Assembly: GCA_963204915.1 (NCBI GenBank)
Contig: CAUJHS010000002.1
Coordinates: forward strand, 1-64,000
Source of the DNA: Planctomycetota bacterium
GTDB taxonomy: Bacteria; Planctomycetota; Planctomycetia; Pirellulales; Pirellulaceae
Length of the DNA: 64,000 nt
Direction: 5' to 3'
The notes beneath the pieces are model-generated. The model did not search any database and was not told the origin of the DNA. It worked only from the letters and a program-made list of their open reading frames with translations. Below, piece by piece: positions 35,441 through 43,837 of this stretch. The translations under genes were made by a program, and so were the position numbers. The stretch's first letter is position 1, and each line of letters starts with the position of its first letter.

Positions 35441-36577
35441 ATGATGGATCTTCGTGCGTGGATTGGCGTGTTGACGACGTGCTTGTTTGCCGCCGCGTCT
35501 TTCGCGTCAGCCGACGAAACGGGCGGCAATTGGCCGTTGTTCCGCGGCGATCCGCAGATGACCGGCGTGGCGTCCTCGTCGCTGCCGGAAAGTCCCGAAC
35601 TCTTATGGTCGTTCAAAGTGAAGGACGGTGTGTTCGAGGCGGCTCCCGTCATCGTCGGGGGTATCGCGTACGTGGGCGATCTGGACGGCAAGCTCTACGC
35701 TTTGGATGTGAACACCGGCGAAAAGAAATGGGAGTTCTTCACCGGCGAGCAATTCGTGGGGTTTAACACCGCGCCAGCAGTGAAAGATGGTTTGCTCTAC
35801 ATTGGCGATATCGACGGCAAGTTCTATTGCATGAACGCGGCCGACGGTAAACCGGTGTGGGGCTTCGAGACCGAAGCCGAGATCAACTCCAGCCCCAACT
35901 TTTATAAAGACAACGTGCTCGTCGGTTCGCAAGACGCCACGCTGTATTGCTTGAATGCGAAAAGCGGCGAGGTGGTGTGGAAGTTCACCATCGACGATCA
36001 AATTCGCTGCACGCCCACCATCGCCGGCAACCGCTGCTTCCTGGCCGGGTGCGACAGCCGCCTGCATGTGATCGACCTGGACAAAGGCGAAAAGGTGGCC
36101 GATGTGCCGATCGACGGCCCCACGGGCGTCACCCCCGCGGTCCGCGGCGACCTGACCTTTTTCGGAACCGAAGGAGGCACGTTCTACGCCATCGACTGGA
36201 AACAAGCCAAGGTGGTGTGGGAATGGCAAGGCAAGCAAAGCGGCCAAGGCATTCGCAGCTCGCCCGCCGTGACCGAGCAACTCGTTCTCTTTGGCGGGCG
36301 AGACAAGCGGTTATACGGCCTGGACCCGAAAACCGGCAACGAGGTATGGAGCTTCCTCACGCGCGGCAAGATTGATTCCTCGCCCGTGGTGGCCGGCTCG
36401 CGCGCTTACTTTGGCGCGGCCGATGGCCGCGTGTACGGCGTGAATCTCAAGACCGGCGACAAAGCCTGGGAGTATGAGGCCGGCGGTCATTTCATCGGTT
36501 CGCCTGCCGTGGCCGAAGGCAAACTCGTCATCGCCAGCGACGACGGCGTGGTGTACTGCTTTGGAGCGAAGAAGTGA
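35441..36577 (+). CDS. Secreted PQQ-like beta-propeller protein
   Basis: A 378-residue protein with a signal peptide (VLTTCLFAAASFASA) and seven or eight propeller blades, each with text such as LYALDVNTGEKKWEF, FYCMNAADGKPVWGF, LYCLNAKSGEVVWKF, LYGLDPKTGNEVWSF and VYGVNLKTGDKAWEY. The blades are unusually regular, so the fold is certain, while catalytic PQQ residues cannot be identified. The ATG at 35441 starts the signal peptide directly. The 238 bp before it shows no gene. It interrupts the alcohol dehydrogenase-radical SAM run and need not belong to that pathway. Confidence 0.88.
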   Translation: MMDLRAWIGVLTTCLFAAASFASADETGGNWPLFRGDPQMTGVASSSLPESPELLWSFKVKDGVFEAAPVIVGGIAYVGDLDGKLYALDVNTGEKKWEFFTGEQFVGFNTAPAVKDGLLYIGDIDGKFYCMNAADGKPVWGFETEAEINSSPNFYKDNVLVGSQDATLYCLNAKSGEVVWKFTIDDQIRCTPTIAGNRCFLAGCDSRLHVIDLDKGEKVADVPIDGPTGVTPAVRGDLTFFGTEGGTFYAIDWKQAKVVWEWQGKQSGQGIRSSPAVTEQLVLFGGRDKRLYGLDPKTGNEVWSFLTRGKIDSSPVVAGSRAYFGAADGRVYGVNLKTGDKAWEYEAGGHFIGSPAVAEGKLVIASDDGVVYCFGAKK

Positions 36578-36719
36578 TGGGGAGGCGGCGCGGTCAAGAA
36601 CGAACGGCAGAAGCGAACCGCAGTGGAGAGCGCCGGAGGCGGTTACCTCTGGCTAGAGCATGGTACGGCAAGGGGATAGTTGCGAAGCGAGATATGCAGA
36701 GTCGCAATTAGGTCGAGTG

Positions 36720-37280
36720 ATGGCAACCGCGGAACAAGTGCGCCTGATAACGATTGAGGAGTACATGAAACTGCCCGACAACGGGCGGCCTACGGAGCTT
36801 GTGCGCGGGAAAGTAGTTGAAATGAACGTGCCTCAGTCGCGTCACGGTGTTGTATGTCTGAATATCGGCGGGATTTTACGCAACTTTGTTAAACAACACC
36901 AACTAGGGCGCGTCCTTTCGAATGACGCTGGGATCATTACCGAACGCAACCCTGATACGCTCCGCGGCGCGGATGTGAGCTACTACAGTTACGCACGACT
37001 TCCTCAAGGTCAAACCGACCTGGGGTACTTTTTGTCGCCGCCGGAACTGGTGATCGAAGTACGTTCGCCCAGCGATCGTTGGCCGCGCATCTTGCAGAAA
37101 GTCGCCGAGTATTTGAATGCTGGCGTCGATGTCGTATGTGTTGTCGACTACATCGCGCAAACGGTGCACATTTACGATTCCGAAGGGCCGGAACGCAGAT
37201 TGCACGTTGGCGATGAGCTAGCGCTTCCCACGGTCCTTCCTAATTTCCACACGCCCGTGGAAACCTTTTTTGAAGATTGA
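36720..37280 (+). CDS. Uma2-family (DUF820) putative endonuclease
   Basis: A 186-residue protein. Uma2 marks are present: LITIEEYMKLPDNGRPTELVRGKVVEM at the start, RGADVSYYSY, then PPELVIEVRSPSDRWPRILQKVAEYLNAGVDVVCVVDY, where Asp, the Glu of VIEVRSPSD and a Lys make the restriction-endonuclease-like core. Uma2 proteins are numerous in cyanobacteria and planctomycetes and their function is unproven; many may be mobile. The ATG at 36720 is preferred to the open frame start at 36660. Its stop lies 37 bases before the radical SAM gene. Confidence 0.88.
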   Translation: MATAEQVRLITIEEYMKLPDNGRPTELVRGKVVEMNVPQSRHGVVCLNIGGILRNFVKQHQLGRVLSNDAGIITERNPDTLRGADVSYYSYARLPQGQTDLGYFLSPPELVIEVRSPSDRWPRILQKVAEYLNAGVDVVCVVDYIAQTVHIYDSEGPERRLHVGDELALPTVLPNFHTPVETFFED

Positions 37281-37317
37281 CTTCAAAGCTCCGGTTTCCC
37301 GCAGTCCACGATTGCTG

Positions 37318-38634
37318 ATGTCTACGATTGAATCGACCAAAAAGACCGAAGTCGGCAGTTACTTCATCTCGAACTATCCGCCCTTCAGCCAATGGAAGCC
37401 GGAGTACCTGGATGCAGTGCGCGCCGCAATGGCTGCTCCTCCGCGCGAGGAAACGCCGCTGGGGCTGTATTTGCACATCCCCTTCTGCCGCAAGCGGTGC
37501 AAGTTCTGCTACTTCAAAGTGCTGACCGACGTCAACGCTGCGGAGATCGAGCGGTATGTTTCGGCGCTGTCGAAAGAGATCGAACTCGTCAGCCGGCAGC
37601 CGGTGATGGGCGGCCGGCCCTTCCGCTTTGTCTACTTTGGCGGCGGCACGCCGTCGTTCCTCAGCGTCAAGCAGCTGACCGCGCTGGTGAACCGCCTGGA
37701 GGAAAACATCCGCTGGGACCACGCCGAAGAAGTCACCTTCGAGTGCGAGCCGGGCACGCTTTCCGAATCGAAAGTTCACACGCTGCGGCAACTCGGCGTC
37801 ACGCGCCTCAGCCTGGGCGTAGAGAACTTCAGCGACGAAGTGCTCAAAGAAAACGGCCGGGCGCATCTCACACAGGAAATTTACAAGGCGTGGGAGTGGA
37901 TTCTCGCGGCTAAGTATCCCAACGTGAATATCGACCTGATCGCCGGCATGGTGGGCGAAACGTGGGACAACTGGCGCGAAAACATCCGCCGCACGATTGA
38001 GCTTTCGCCCGACAGCGTGACCATCTACCAAATGGAGTTGCCGTTCAACACGGTCTACTCGAAGGACATCCTCGGGAACCACGTCGAAATTCCCGTAGCC
38101 GATTGGCCCACCAAGCGGGCCTGGGTGGACTACGCCTACAACGAACTGGGCGCCGCGGGCTACAGCGTCTCCAGCGCTTACACCTTGGTCAAAGACCCCA
38201 CCAAGGTGAACTTCAGCTATCGCGACAACCTCTGGCGCGGGTCGGACCTCTTGGCCACGGGCATCGCCAGCTTCGGGCATGTGCAAGGAGTGCATTATCA
38301 AAACAAGCCGGAGTGGAACGACTACTTGGGCGACTTGCTCGACCGCGGCGAGTTGCCGCTGGGCCGCGCGCTGCGTCCCACGCCGCATCAGTTGCTCGTG
38401 CGCGAGTTGATCCTGCTGCTCAAGAAGGGCTGGCTCGATGCGGGCTACTTCCGCGAGAAGTTCGGCGTGGAAATCCTCAACGAATGGCGCGACGTGTGGA
38501 ACGAATACGCCGAAGACGAACTGCTGACGATCGACGGCGACCGCATCGAGCTAACCCGCAAGGGCCTGCTGCGAGCCGACGCCATGCTCCCCGCCTTCTT
38601 CGAGCCAGAACATCAAGGCGTGCGGTACACCTGA
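37318..38634 (+). CDS. HemW-like radical SAM protein
   Basis: A 438-residue radical S-adenosylmethionine protein of the coproporphyrinogen-oxidase-like (HemN/HemW) family. The cluster motif is CRKRCKFC within YLHIPFCRKRCKFCYF, at about residues 59-66; FVYFGGGTPSFLS and FECEPGTLSESK are the SAM-binding GGGTPS and glutamate motifs. HemW members carry haem, and related proteins cleave or methylate porphyrins; the HemN-specific N-terminal residues are not obvious. Its neighbours, a lipoyl H-protein relative and a two-cluster ferredoxin, suggest it acts on a different substrate, possibly using the ferredoxin as electron donor. The ATG at 37318 is preferred over a TTG at 37270. Confidence 0.85.
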   Translation: MSTIESTKKTEVGSYFISNYPPFSQWKPEYLDAVRAAMAAPPREETPLGLYLHIPFCRKRCKFCYFKVLTDVNAAEIERYVSALSKEIELVSRQPVMGGRPFRFVYFGGGTPSFLSVKQLTALVNRLEENIRWDHAEEVTFECEPGTLSESKVHTLRQLGVTRLSLGVENFSDEVLKENGRAHLTQEIYKAWEWILAAKYPNVNIDLIAGMVGETWDNWRENIRRTIELSPDSVTIYQMELPFNTVYSKDILGNHVEIPVADWPTKRAWVDYAYNELGAAGYSVSSAYTLVKDPTKVNFSYRDNLWRGSDLLATGIASFGHVQGVHYQNKPEWNDYLGDLLDRGELPLGRALRPTPHQLLVRELILLLKKGWLDAGYFREKFGVEILNEWRDVWNEYAEDELLTIDGDRIELTRKGLLRADAMLPAFFEPEHQGVRYT

Positions 38635-38767
38635 TGCACCCAGCCGACCCAACCACACAACGCGGGTGAAACCGTTCCTCAAGGGTCAAGGTTCAGGAAA
38701 TAGGGGCGAAGCATCGCACTCCATCCTGCGTCTCGACTCCGGATTTCTGTCTCCTGACAGCTTGCCT

Positions 38768-39232
38768 ATGTCCGAACACCTGACCTTCATGATGGGCCAG
38801 TTCGAGGCCCGCTTTCCTACCGACCGGCGCTACGCCAAGAAGAACCATACTTGGGCGCAGCAGCAGCAGGCGGCGGGGGTGTGGCGGTTTGGGTTCTCGA
38901 CGTATGCGGTGCGGTTGCTGCAAGATGTGTACTTTTTGGACTGGAGCGTTGAGGCGGGAACCGCGGTTTTGGAAGGTCAGGAAATCGGTTTCATCGAAAG
39001 CAAAAAGGCCGAAAGCGACCTGTACGCCCCCATGACCGGAACGCTGGTGCAGTTCAACCCGGAGTTGCTTGCGGACCCGTCAACGATTAACGTCGATAAT
39101 TACGGCGCGGGTTGGCTGTTCGACATGGAAGGCGCCAGCGACGGCCTGATGACGCCCGAGCAGTATTTGAAATATTTGGAAGGCGCGTGGGAAGTCACGC
39201 AGCGCACCATCAAAGGGCAGATGAACGAATAA
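38768..39232 (+). CDS. Orphan GcvH-like lipoyl carrier protein
   Basis: A 154-residue protein. Residues ~75-98 contain GFIESKKAESDLYAPMTGTLVQFN, the H-protein lipoyl loop, with the modified Lys in ESKKAESD. After it come NYGAGWLFDME (as GxGWL in GcvH) and a C-terminal helix LTPEQYLKYLEGAWEV-like, as in glycine-cleavage H proteins. The protein is longer at its N-terminus than GcvH (~125 residues). No gcvT, gcvP or lipoate ligase gene is near, so it is probably not serving glycine cleavage here. It may carry a substrate or electrons for the radical SAM/ferredoxin neighbours, as GcvH-like LbpA proteins do in another pathway. Confidence 0.83.
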   Translation: MSEHLTFMMGQFEARFPTDRRYAKKNHTWAQQQQAAGVWRFGFSTYAVRLLQDVYFLDWSVEAGTAVLEGQEIGFIESKKAESDLYAPMTGTLVQFNPELLADPSTINVDNYGAGWLFDMEGASDGLMTPEQYLKYLEGAWEVTQRTIKGQMNE

Positions 39233-39411
39233 CATCGCTCCCCAACCTTCCCGCACGCACTCCCAAGCCCCCTCGTCGCCGGAGGCAAACTCGCGTCTGG
39301 CTTGATGTGTTAGAAATGAGCGTAGCGCCGCATCGTCCGGAGGCAGGTTTGCCGCCGGCTGGCGGCGCGCGTTCCGCGCCGTTTACTTACTTTTGTTGAT
39401 TGTCTCGCTCT

Positions 39412-40518
39412 ATGCCGAAGCGTATTTCCGTGGTCCTTTCACAAGGCCAAAGCCACAACCCTGAAAAGCGTCACCTGGAGGAAAACCTCGTGGCGGCGCT
39501 GCTCATGGAGCAGGGCGTCGATGTCACGGTGATTCCCCATCTGTACGACCTGCCGCCTGACGGCACCGGCATGCTGGCCCTGCAAAACATCGGGGGCGAC
39601 ATGATCGTGCTGTCGTGGCTTTACCCGCGCGCCGCCCGCTGGGTGCTGGATCGCAATCACATTCGCGGCCACGAGGGCGTCACGCTGCTCAAAGGGCTGG
39701 GCGAAGATGACGAAGACGAGGACGAAGCGGAAGCGGCGGCTGCGGACGATGACAAAGAGCGCGTCATCGACACCCGGCCCACGCCGCCGCGCAAGATTTA
39801 CTGCTTCGATTTGCGGGCCTATAACGACGCGAATGTCTACGTCGAGGAGATCCGCCGCATCGTGCGCGAGAACGCCACGCCGCTGGTCCAGCTGACGGGC
39901 TGGCTGGGCGGCTCGCCCAAGAATGGCGAGTCGCTCCAGCGGTTCATCGAGCCCAAAAATGACGCTTACGTGGGCGCGCCGCCGAAACCGGCCGAACCGG
40001 AAGGCAACGGTGAAGACTCCCAAGCCCACCATGCGCCGCAGGTGGTGCGCATCGAGGAAAACGCCGGCCGCCGCTGGTATCCGGTGATCGACTACAGCCG
40101 CTGCACGAACTGCATGGAGTGTATCGACTTCTGCCTGTTTGGCGTGTACGGGGTCGATGGCGTGGAAACGATTCTCGTCGAACAGCCCGACAATTGCCGC
40201 AAAGGCTGCCCCGCGTGCAGCCGGGTGTGTCCGGAGAACGCGATCATCTTCCCGCAGCATAAAACACCCGCCATCGCCGGCGCTCCGGCGGAAGTGGGCG
40301 GGATGAAGATCGACCTTTCGGTGCTGTTTGGCGCGCCGGAAACGAAAGAGTCGGCCGTGGACGCGGCCGTGCGCGAGCGCGACGAGCAACTGCTGTTGGC
40401 GGGCCGTTCGGCAGTGGGCGCCGCGGTGGGAATCGCCCGGCGGCAAGCCAGCCGCGCTCCTGAGCCGCGCGACGAACTGGACGACCTGCTCGACAAGCTC
40501 GACGCGCTCGACCTGTAG
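39412..40518 (+). CDS. Two-cluster ferredoxin-domain protein
   Basis: A 368-residue cytosolic protein. Residues ~1-95 form an unrecognised alpha/beta domain (ISVVLSQGQSHNPEKRHLEENLVAALLMEQGVDVTVIPHLYDL), then an acidic stretch (DEDEDEAEAAAADDDKE). A second small domain follows, and at about 225-290 lies a ferredoxin module with CTNCMECIDFC and CRKGCPACSRVC, spacing for two [4Fe-4S] clusters. The C-terminus is helical. The N-terminal text recalls a sugar- or nucleotide-binding fold, but I cannot name it. It probably passes electrons to or from the radical SAM protein or the lipoyl carrier. The ATG at 39412 is used, since the TTG at 39400 adds only four residues. Confidence 0.78.
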   Translation: MPKRISVVLSQGQSHNPEKRHLEENLVAALLMEQGVDVTVIPHLYDLPPDGTGMLALQNIGGDMIVLSWLYPRAARWVLDRNHIRGHEGVTLLKGLGEDDEDEDEAEAAAADDDKERVIDTRPTPPRKIYCFDLRAYNDANVYVEEIRRIVRENATPLVQLTGWLGGSPKNGESLQRFIEPKNDAYVGAPPKPAEPEGNGEDSQAHHAPQVVRIEENAGRRWYPVIDYSRCTNCMECIDFCLFGVYGVDGVETILVEQPDNCRKGCPACSRVCPENAIIFPQHKTPAIAGAPAEVGGMKIDLSVLFGAPETKESAVDAAVRERDEQLLLAGRSAVGAAVGIARRQASRAPEPRDELDDLLDKLDALDL

Positions 40519-40602
40519 CACGAGGGGCACAATCCGGCAAAGGCCGTTCGCGTTCACGTTTCGAAGGTCCTTAGGTGCTGCAAAAGAAGGACGGACAACG
40601 CC

Positions 40603-40932
40603 ATGAAGATTTTTCAAAACGATGACGGTCGCTACTGCCTGATGATCCTCGATTCCGACTTGGACGAGGAAGCTTTTGACCTGTTCGAGGAACGCGAATT
40701 GCAGGGAGGCGGTTATACGTTTCAAGGCATCGTCGAATGGCTGATTGAGAACCGCCTGCCCAAAGACGCCGCCGCGCGCCTCCAAGACCTGGGCGCTGAG
40801 GCGGATAACATGTACCTGTACAGCGAAGACCGCGCGCTGCTAGATCAGGTGGCCGACTTGTTTCGCGCCACCGTGACCGATCTCCAGCAATTGGCCGATG
40901 TGCTCGATCAGGCGGGCGAAGACATTGAGTAA
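40603..40932 (+). CDS. Imm51-like immunity protein
   Basis: A 109-residue acidic protein. Its pattern, GRYCLMILDSDL...DLFEERELQGGGYTFQGIVEWLIE...NMYLYSEDRALLDQVADLF, follows the Imm51 family of polymorphic-toxin immunity proteins, whose core is a YGNGYSWEGI-like motif and a later Met/Tyr-Ser stretch. Here the central motif is GGGYTFQGI. No toxin gene with a delivery domain adjoins it, so it may be an orphan immunity protein or have been recruited for another job. It lies 84 bases after the ferredoxin and is followed at 55 bases by a Uma2 gene. Confidence 0.62.
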   Translation: MKIFQNDDGRYCLMILDSDLDEEAFDLFEERELQGGGYTFQGIVEWLIENRLPKDAAARLQDLGAEADNMYLYSEDRALLDQVADLFRATVTDLQQLADVLDQAGEDIE

Positions 40933-40987
40933 GCCCTCGCGGCGAACTTAAGCGATCCTGCAAGCAAAGCCGACGGAGAATTGAGTT

Positions 40988-41551
40988 ATGAGTGACGCCG
41001 TGCAATCGCGCCTCACCGCCGAGGACTTGCTGGCCATGCCTCATGAGAAGGACTTTGAGTTGGTTGATGGCGAGCTTGTGGAGCGAAAGATGGGAAATGA
41101 GTCCAGCTTCATTGCCGGAAATCTTTTCTTTCTGCTCGCCAGTTTTGTTCGCCCGCGACGCTTAGGAATTGTTCTCCCGGCCGAGGCGGGTTACCAATGT
41201 TTTCCCGATTCGGCGGACCGCGTACGAAAGCCCGATGTCTCTTTCGTGTGCTCAGGCCGCTTGCCGAACAATCGACCCGCGCGGGGGTACGACACGATCG
41301 CCCCTGATTTAGCGGTTGAGGTGCTCTCGCCGCGAGACCTCGCCAGTGAAGTTGATCAAAAAGTGGAAGACTACTTACAGGCCGGCGTGCGTCTGGTCTG
41401 GGTCGTCAATCCCGATACCCGCGGCGTGCGCGTCCATCGCGCCGATGGCAGCATTACCGGCCTGCACGAGCAAGACGATCTCTCGGGCGAAGAGGTGATT
41501 CCTGGATTCCTCTGCCCCGTGGCGGCGTTGTTTGAAACGCCGACCTCGTAA
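40988..41551 (+). CDS. Uma2-family (DUF820) putative endonuclease, second copy
   Basis: A 187-residue protein: RLTAEDLLAMPHEKDFELVDGELVERKMG, RKPDVSFVCSGRL, IAPDLAVEVLSPRDLASEVDQKVEDYLQAGVRLVWVVNPDTRGVRVHR. The Asp, the Glu of AVEVLSP and the Lys in QKVEDY make the predicted PDDEXK core. It differs greatly from the Uma2 protein at 36720-37280, so the two are not a recent duplication. Only 72 bases separate its stop from the start of the ankyrin/propeller gene. Confidence 0.88.
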   Translation: MSDAVQSRLTAEDLLAMPHEKDFELVDGELVERKMGNESSFIAGNLFFLLASFVRPRRLGIVLPAEAGYQCFPDSADRVRKPDVSFVCSGRLPNNRPARGYDTIAPDLAVEVLSPRDLASEVDQKVEDYLQAGVRLVWVVNPDTRGVRVHRADGSITGLHEQDDLSGEEVIPGFLCPVAALFETPTS

Positions 41552-41623
41552 AGACTTGTACCGGCCTGGGGAATCGACGGCATGACGCCTTTACATCTCC
41601 TATCGAAGTTTAGGGTCATAGTC

Positions 41624-43780
41624 ATGCCCAGTTTCTGCGTACGTTTGGTGTTGCTCTTGGCGCTGATCCCCCAAACGATTTGGGCCGACGAGCGGGAAGA
41701 TCGTTTCTTTGCGGCGGCGCGCCGAGGGGAGTTGCCCGGCGTGACCGAGGCGCTTCAGGCCGGCGTGCCGGTGAACGCCAAAACGCGCTACGGCGTGACG
41801 GCCCTCACGTACGCCAGCCGGCATGGTCACGCCGAAGTGGTCAAGGCGCTGCTCGAAGCCGGCGCCGAGGTGAACGTGGCCGACTCGTTCTATCATGGCA
41901 CGCCGCTTTCGGCAGCAGCGTTTGAAGGTCATGCCGAGGTCGTTCGGCTTTTGCTGAAGCATGGCGCCAAGAACCTGGATGGCGCGCTGGAGAACGCCAT
42001 CTACAGCGGTTCGGTCGAGGTGGTGCAAATGATTCTCAACGCGGGCGATGTGCGCCCGCAGACGGTGCGCAGCGCCATGCGTTTGGCCGAGTCTTTGCAA
42101 AAGAACGACTTGCTCGAACAATTGAAAGCCAAGCACGGCGAAGGACCTGAACCGCTGGCGATTCCAACCGCAATGCTGGAAAGCTATGTCGGCGAGTACG
42201 CCAGCGACCGCGGCGGCGAGTACGAAGTACGCTTCGAGAATGGCGCTTTGCACATTGGCCGCAAGGGCGGCGCGCCGGTCCTGGTCGAAGCGACCGACCC
42301 GACCACGTTTTTGTACTTCGATTTGAAGTTTTCCTTCGTTGTGCAAGAAGGGCGGCCCTTGACCTTGGTGCGGCAAGTTGCGAACGACATCTTGCGTTTC
42401 GAACGCGTCGCTTCGCCGAATGGCGACGATTTGACGCACACGCCCGACTCGTCCGACTCGCCGCTGGCGTCGGAAAGCTCGGCGTTGGCCAACTGGCCGC
42501 AGTTCCGCGGGGCGGGCGCTGTAGGCGTGGCGGATGGTCAGAACCCGCCCACGCGTTGGGACGTACCCAAGAATCAGAACGTGCGTTGGAAAACGCCCAT
42601 TCCGGGTCTGGCGCATTCCTGCCCCATCGTGTGGGGTGACAAAGTGTTCGTCACCACGGCCGTGCGGCTCAATGGCGAGGCCAAGGTGCGCACCGGAGTC
42701 TATGGCGATGTCGATTCGGTCGACGACGACTCGCCCCATGCCTGGCGCGTGTACTGTTTGCACAAAACCACGGGCGAGATTCTCTGGGAGCGCACCGCCC
42801 AGGAAGGCGTGCCGCGCGTCAAGCGGCATCCGAAGTCGTCGCAGGCGAACTGCACCCCCGCCACCGACGGCGAACACGTCGTCGCGTTCTTCGCTTCCGA
42901 AGGGCTGTACTGTTTTGACGTAGACGGAAAACTGCTCTGGAAGAAAGACCTGGGCGTGCTCGACAGCGGCTGGTTCTTCGACCCCGACATGCAATGGGGC
43001 TTCGCCAGTTCGCCTATCATTTATCAGGGGCTGGTGATCGTGCAGTGCGACATTCAGAAGAACTCGTACCTCGCGGCGTATCGGCTTTCGGACGGCGTGG
43101 AGGTGTGGCGCACGCCGCGCGACGAAATTCCCACCTGGTGCACGCCCACGCTGTGTGAAACTTCCGCCGGACCGCAACTCGTAACCGGCGGCACGATGTT
43201 CGCCCGAGCATACAATCCCGTCACGGGCGAGGAACTGTGGCGGCTCGCCGATCATTCCGAGATCGCCATTCCCACGCCGTTTTACGCTAGCGGGTTGATT
43301 TACGTCGCCAGCGGGTATCGGCCCATCAAGCCAATCTACGCGATCCGACCCACGGCGCGCGGCGATATTTCCCTCAAAGACAACGCCACCTCGAATGAAC
43401 ACATTGTTTGGAGCCGGCACTGGGGCGGTCCGTACACCCCCACGCCGCTCGTTTACGGCGACTATCTTTATGTGTGCGACAACGACGGCATTCTGACGTG
43501 CTATGCCGCCAAGACGGGCAAGCAAGTGTATCGCCACCGCGTGCGCAACGGCGGAGCCGCTAGTTTTTCGGCGTCGCCCGTAGCTGCCGACGGCCGCATT
43601 TACCTGCCGAGCGAAGAAGGCGTCATGGTCGTGGTGCGCGCCGGTCCGAAGTGTGAAGTGCTTTCGGCCAATCCGCTCGGCGAGGAATGTCTTGCCTCGC
43701 CCGCGATTTCCGAGGGGCTCATGATCGTGCGAACCAAAGACCATGTTGTCGCCGTCGGAGAGAACCGCGTTGCAGAGTAA
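41624..43780 (+). CDS. Exported ankyrin-repeat / PQQ-like beta-propeller fusion
   Basis: A 718-residue protein. The signal peptide covers ~1-22 (VRLVLLLALIPQTIWA). Ankyrin repeats occupy about 25-170 (RYGVTALTYASRHGHAEVVKALLEAGAEVNVAD, then HGTPLSAAAFEGHAEVVRLLLKHGA). A small beta domain at about 185-265 (LESYVGEYASDRGGEYEVRFENGALHI) resembles the DUF3471 add-on of some hydrolases. The last ~430 residues are a propeller with YCLHKTTGEILWERTA, YCFDVDGKLLWKKDL and TCYAAKTGKQVYRHRV. The combination suggests a periplasmic binding scaffold. The shorter start at 41624 gives the better signal peptide than 41582. No enzyme activity is claimed. Confidence 0.85.
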   Translation: MPSFCVRLVLLLALIPQTIWADEREDRFFAAARRGELPGVTEALQAGVPVNAKTRYGVTALTYASRHGHAEVVKALLEAGAEVNVADSFYHGTPLSAAAFEGHAEVVRLLLKHGAKNLDGALENAIYSGSVEVVQMILNAGDVRPQTVRSAMRLAESLQKNDLLEQLKAKHGEGPEPLAIPTAMLESYVGEYASDRGGEYEVRFENGALHIGRKGGAPVLVEATDPTTFLYFDLKFSFVVQEGRPLTLVRQVANDILRFERVASPNGDDLTHTPDSSDSPLASESSALANWPQFRGAGAVGVADGQNPPTRWDVPKNQNVRWKTPIPGLAHSCPIVWGDKVFVTTAVRLNGEAKVRTGVYGDVDSVDDDSPHAWRVYCLHKTTGEILWERTAQEGVPRVKRHPKSSQANCTPATDGEHVVAFFASEGLYCFDVDGKLLWKKDLGVLDSGWFFDPDMQWGFASSPIIYQGLVIVQCDIQKNSYLAAYRLSDGVEVWRTPRDEIPTWCTPTLCETSAGPQLVTGGTMFARAYNPVTGEELWRLADHSEIAIPTPFYASGLIYVASGYRPIKPIYAIRPTARGDISLKDNATSNEHIVWSRHWGGPYTPTPLVYGDYLYVCDNDGILTCYAAKTGKQVYRHRVRNGGAASFSASPVAADGRIYLPSEEGVMVVVRAGPKCEVLSANPLGEECLASPAISEGLMIVRTKDHVVAVGENRVAE

Positions 43781-43837
43781 ACGTGCGCAAAGGCCAGCCG
43801 TCGCGTAAGGAAGCTCTTGCGCCATTGGCAGGATGTT

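Noticed and set aside
37318-38634. Genuine coproporphyrinogen III oxidase (HemN)
   Set aside because: The radical SAM core fits HemW/HemN, but HemN-specific N-terminal features are not evident and no haem genes are near.
38768-39232. Glycine cleavage system H protein (gcvH) proper
   Set aside because: The lipoyl loop fits, but the protein is longer and gcvT/gcvP are absent, so only a GcvH-like name is given.
37240-40785. Long minus-strand frames opposite the radical SAM and ferredoxin genes
   Set aside because: Shadows of well-supported plus-strand genes.
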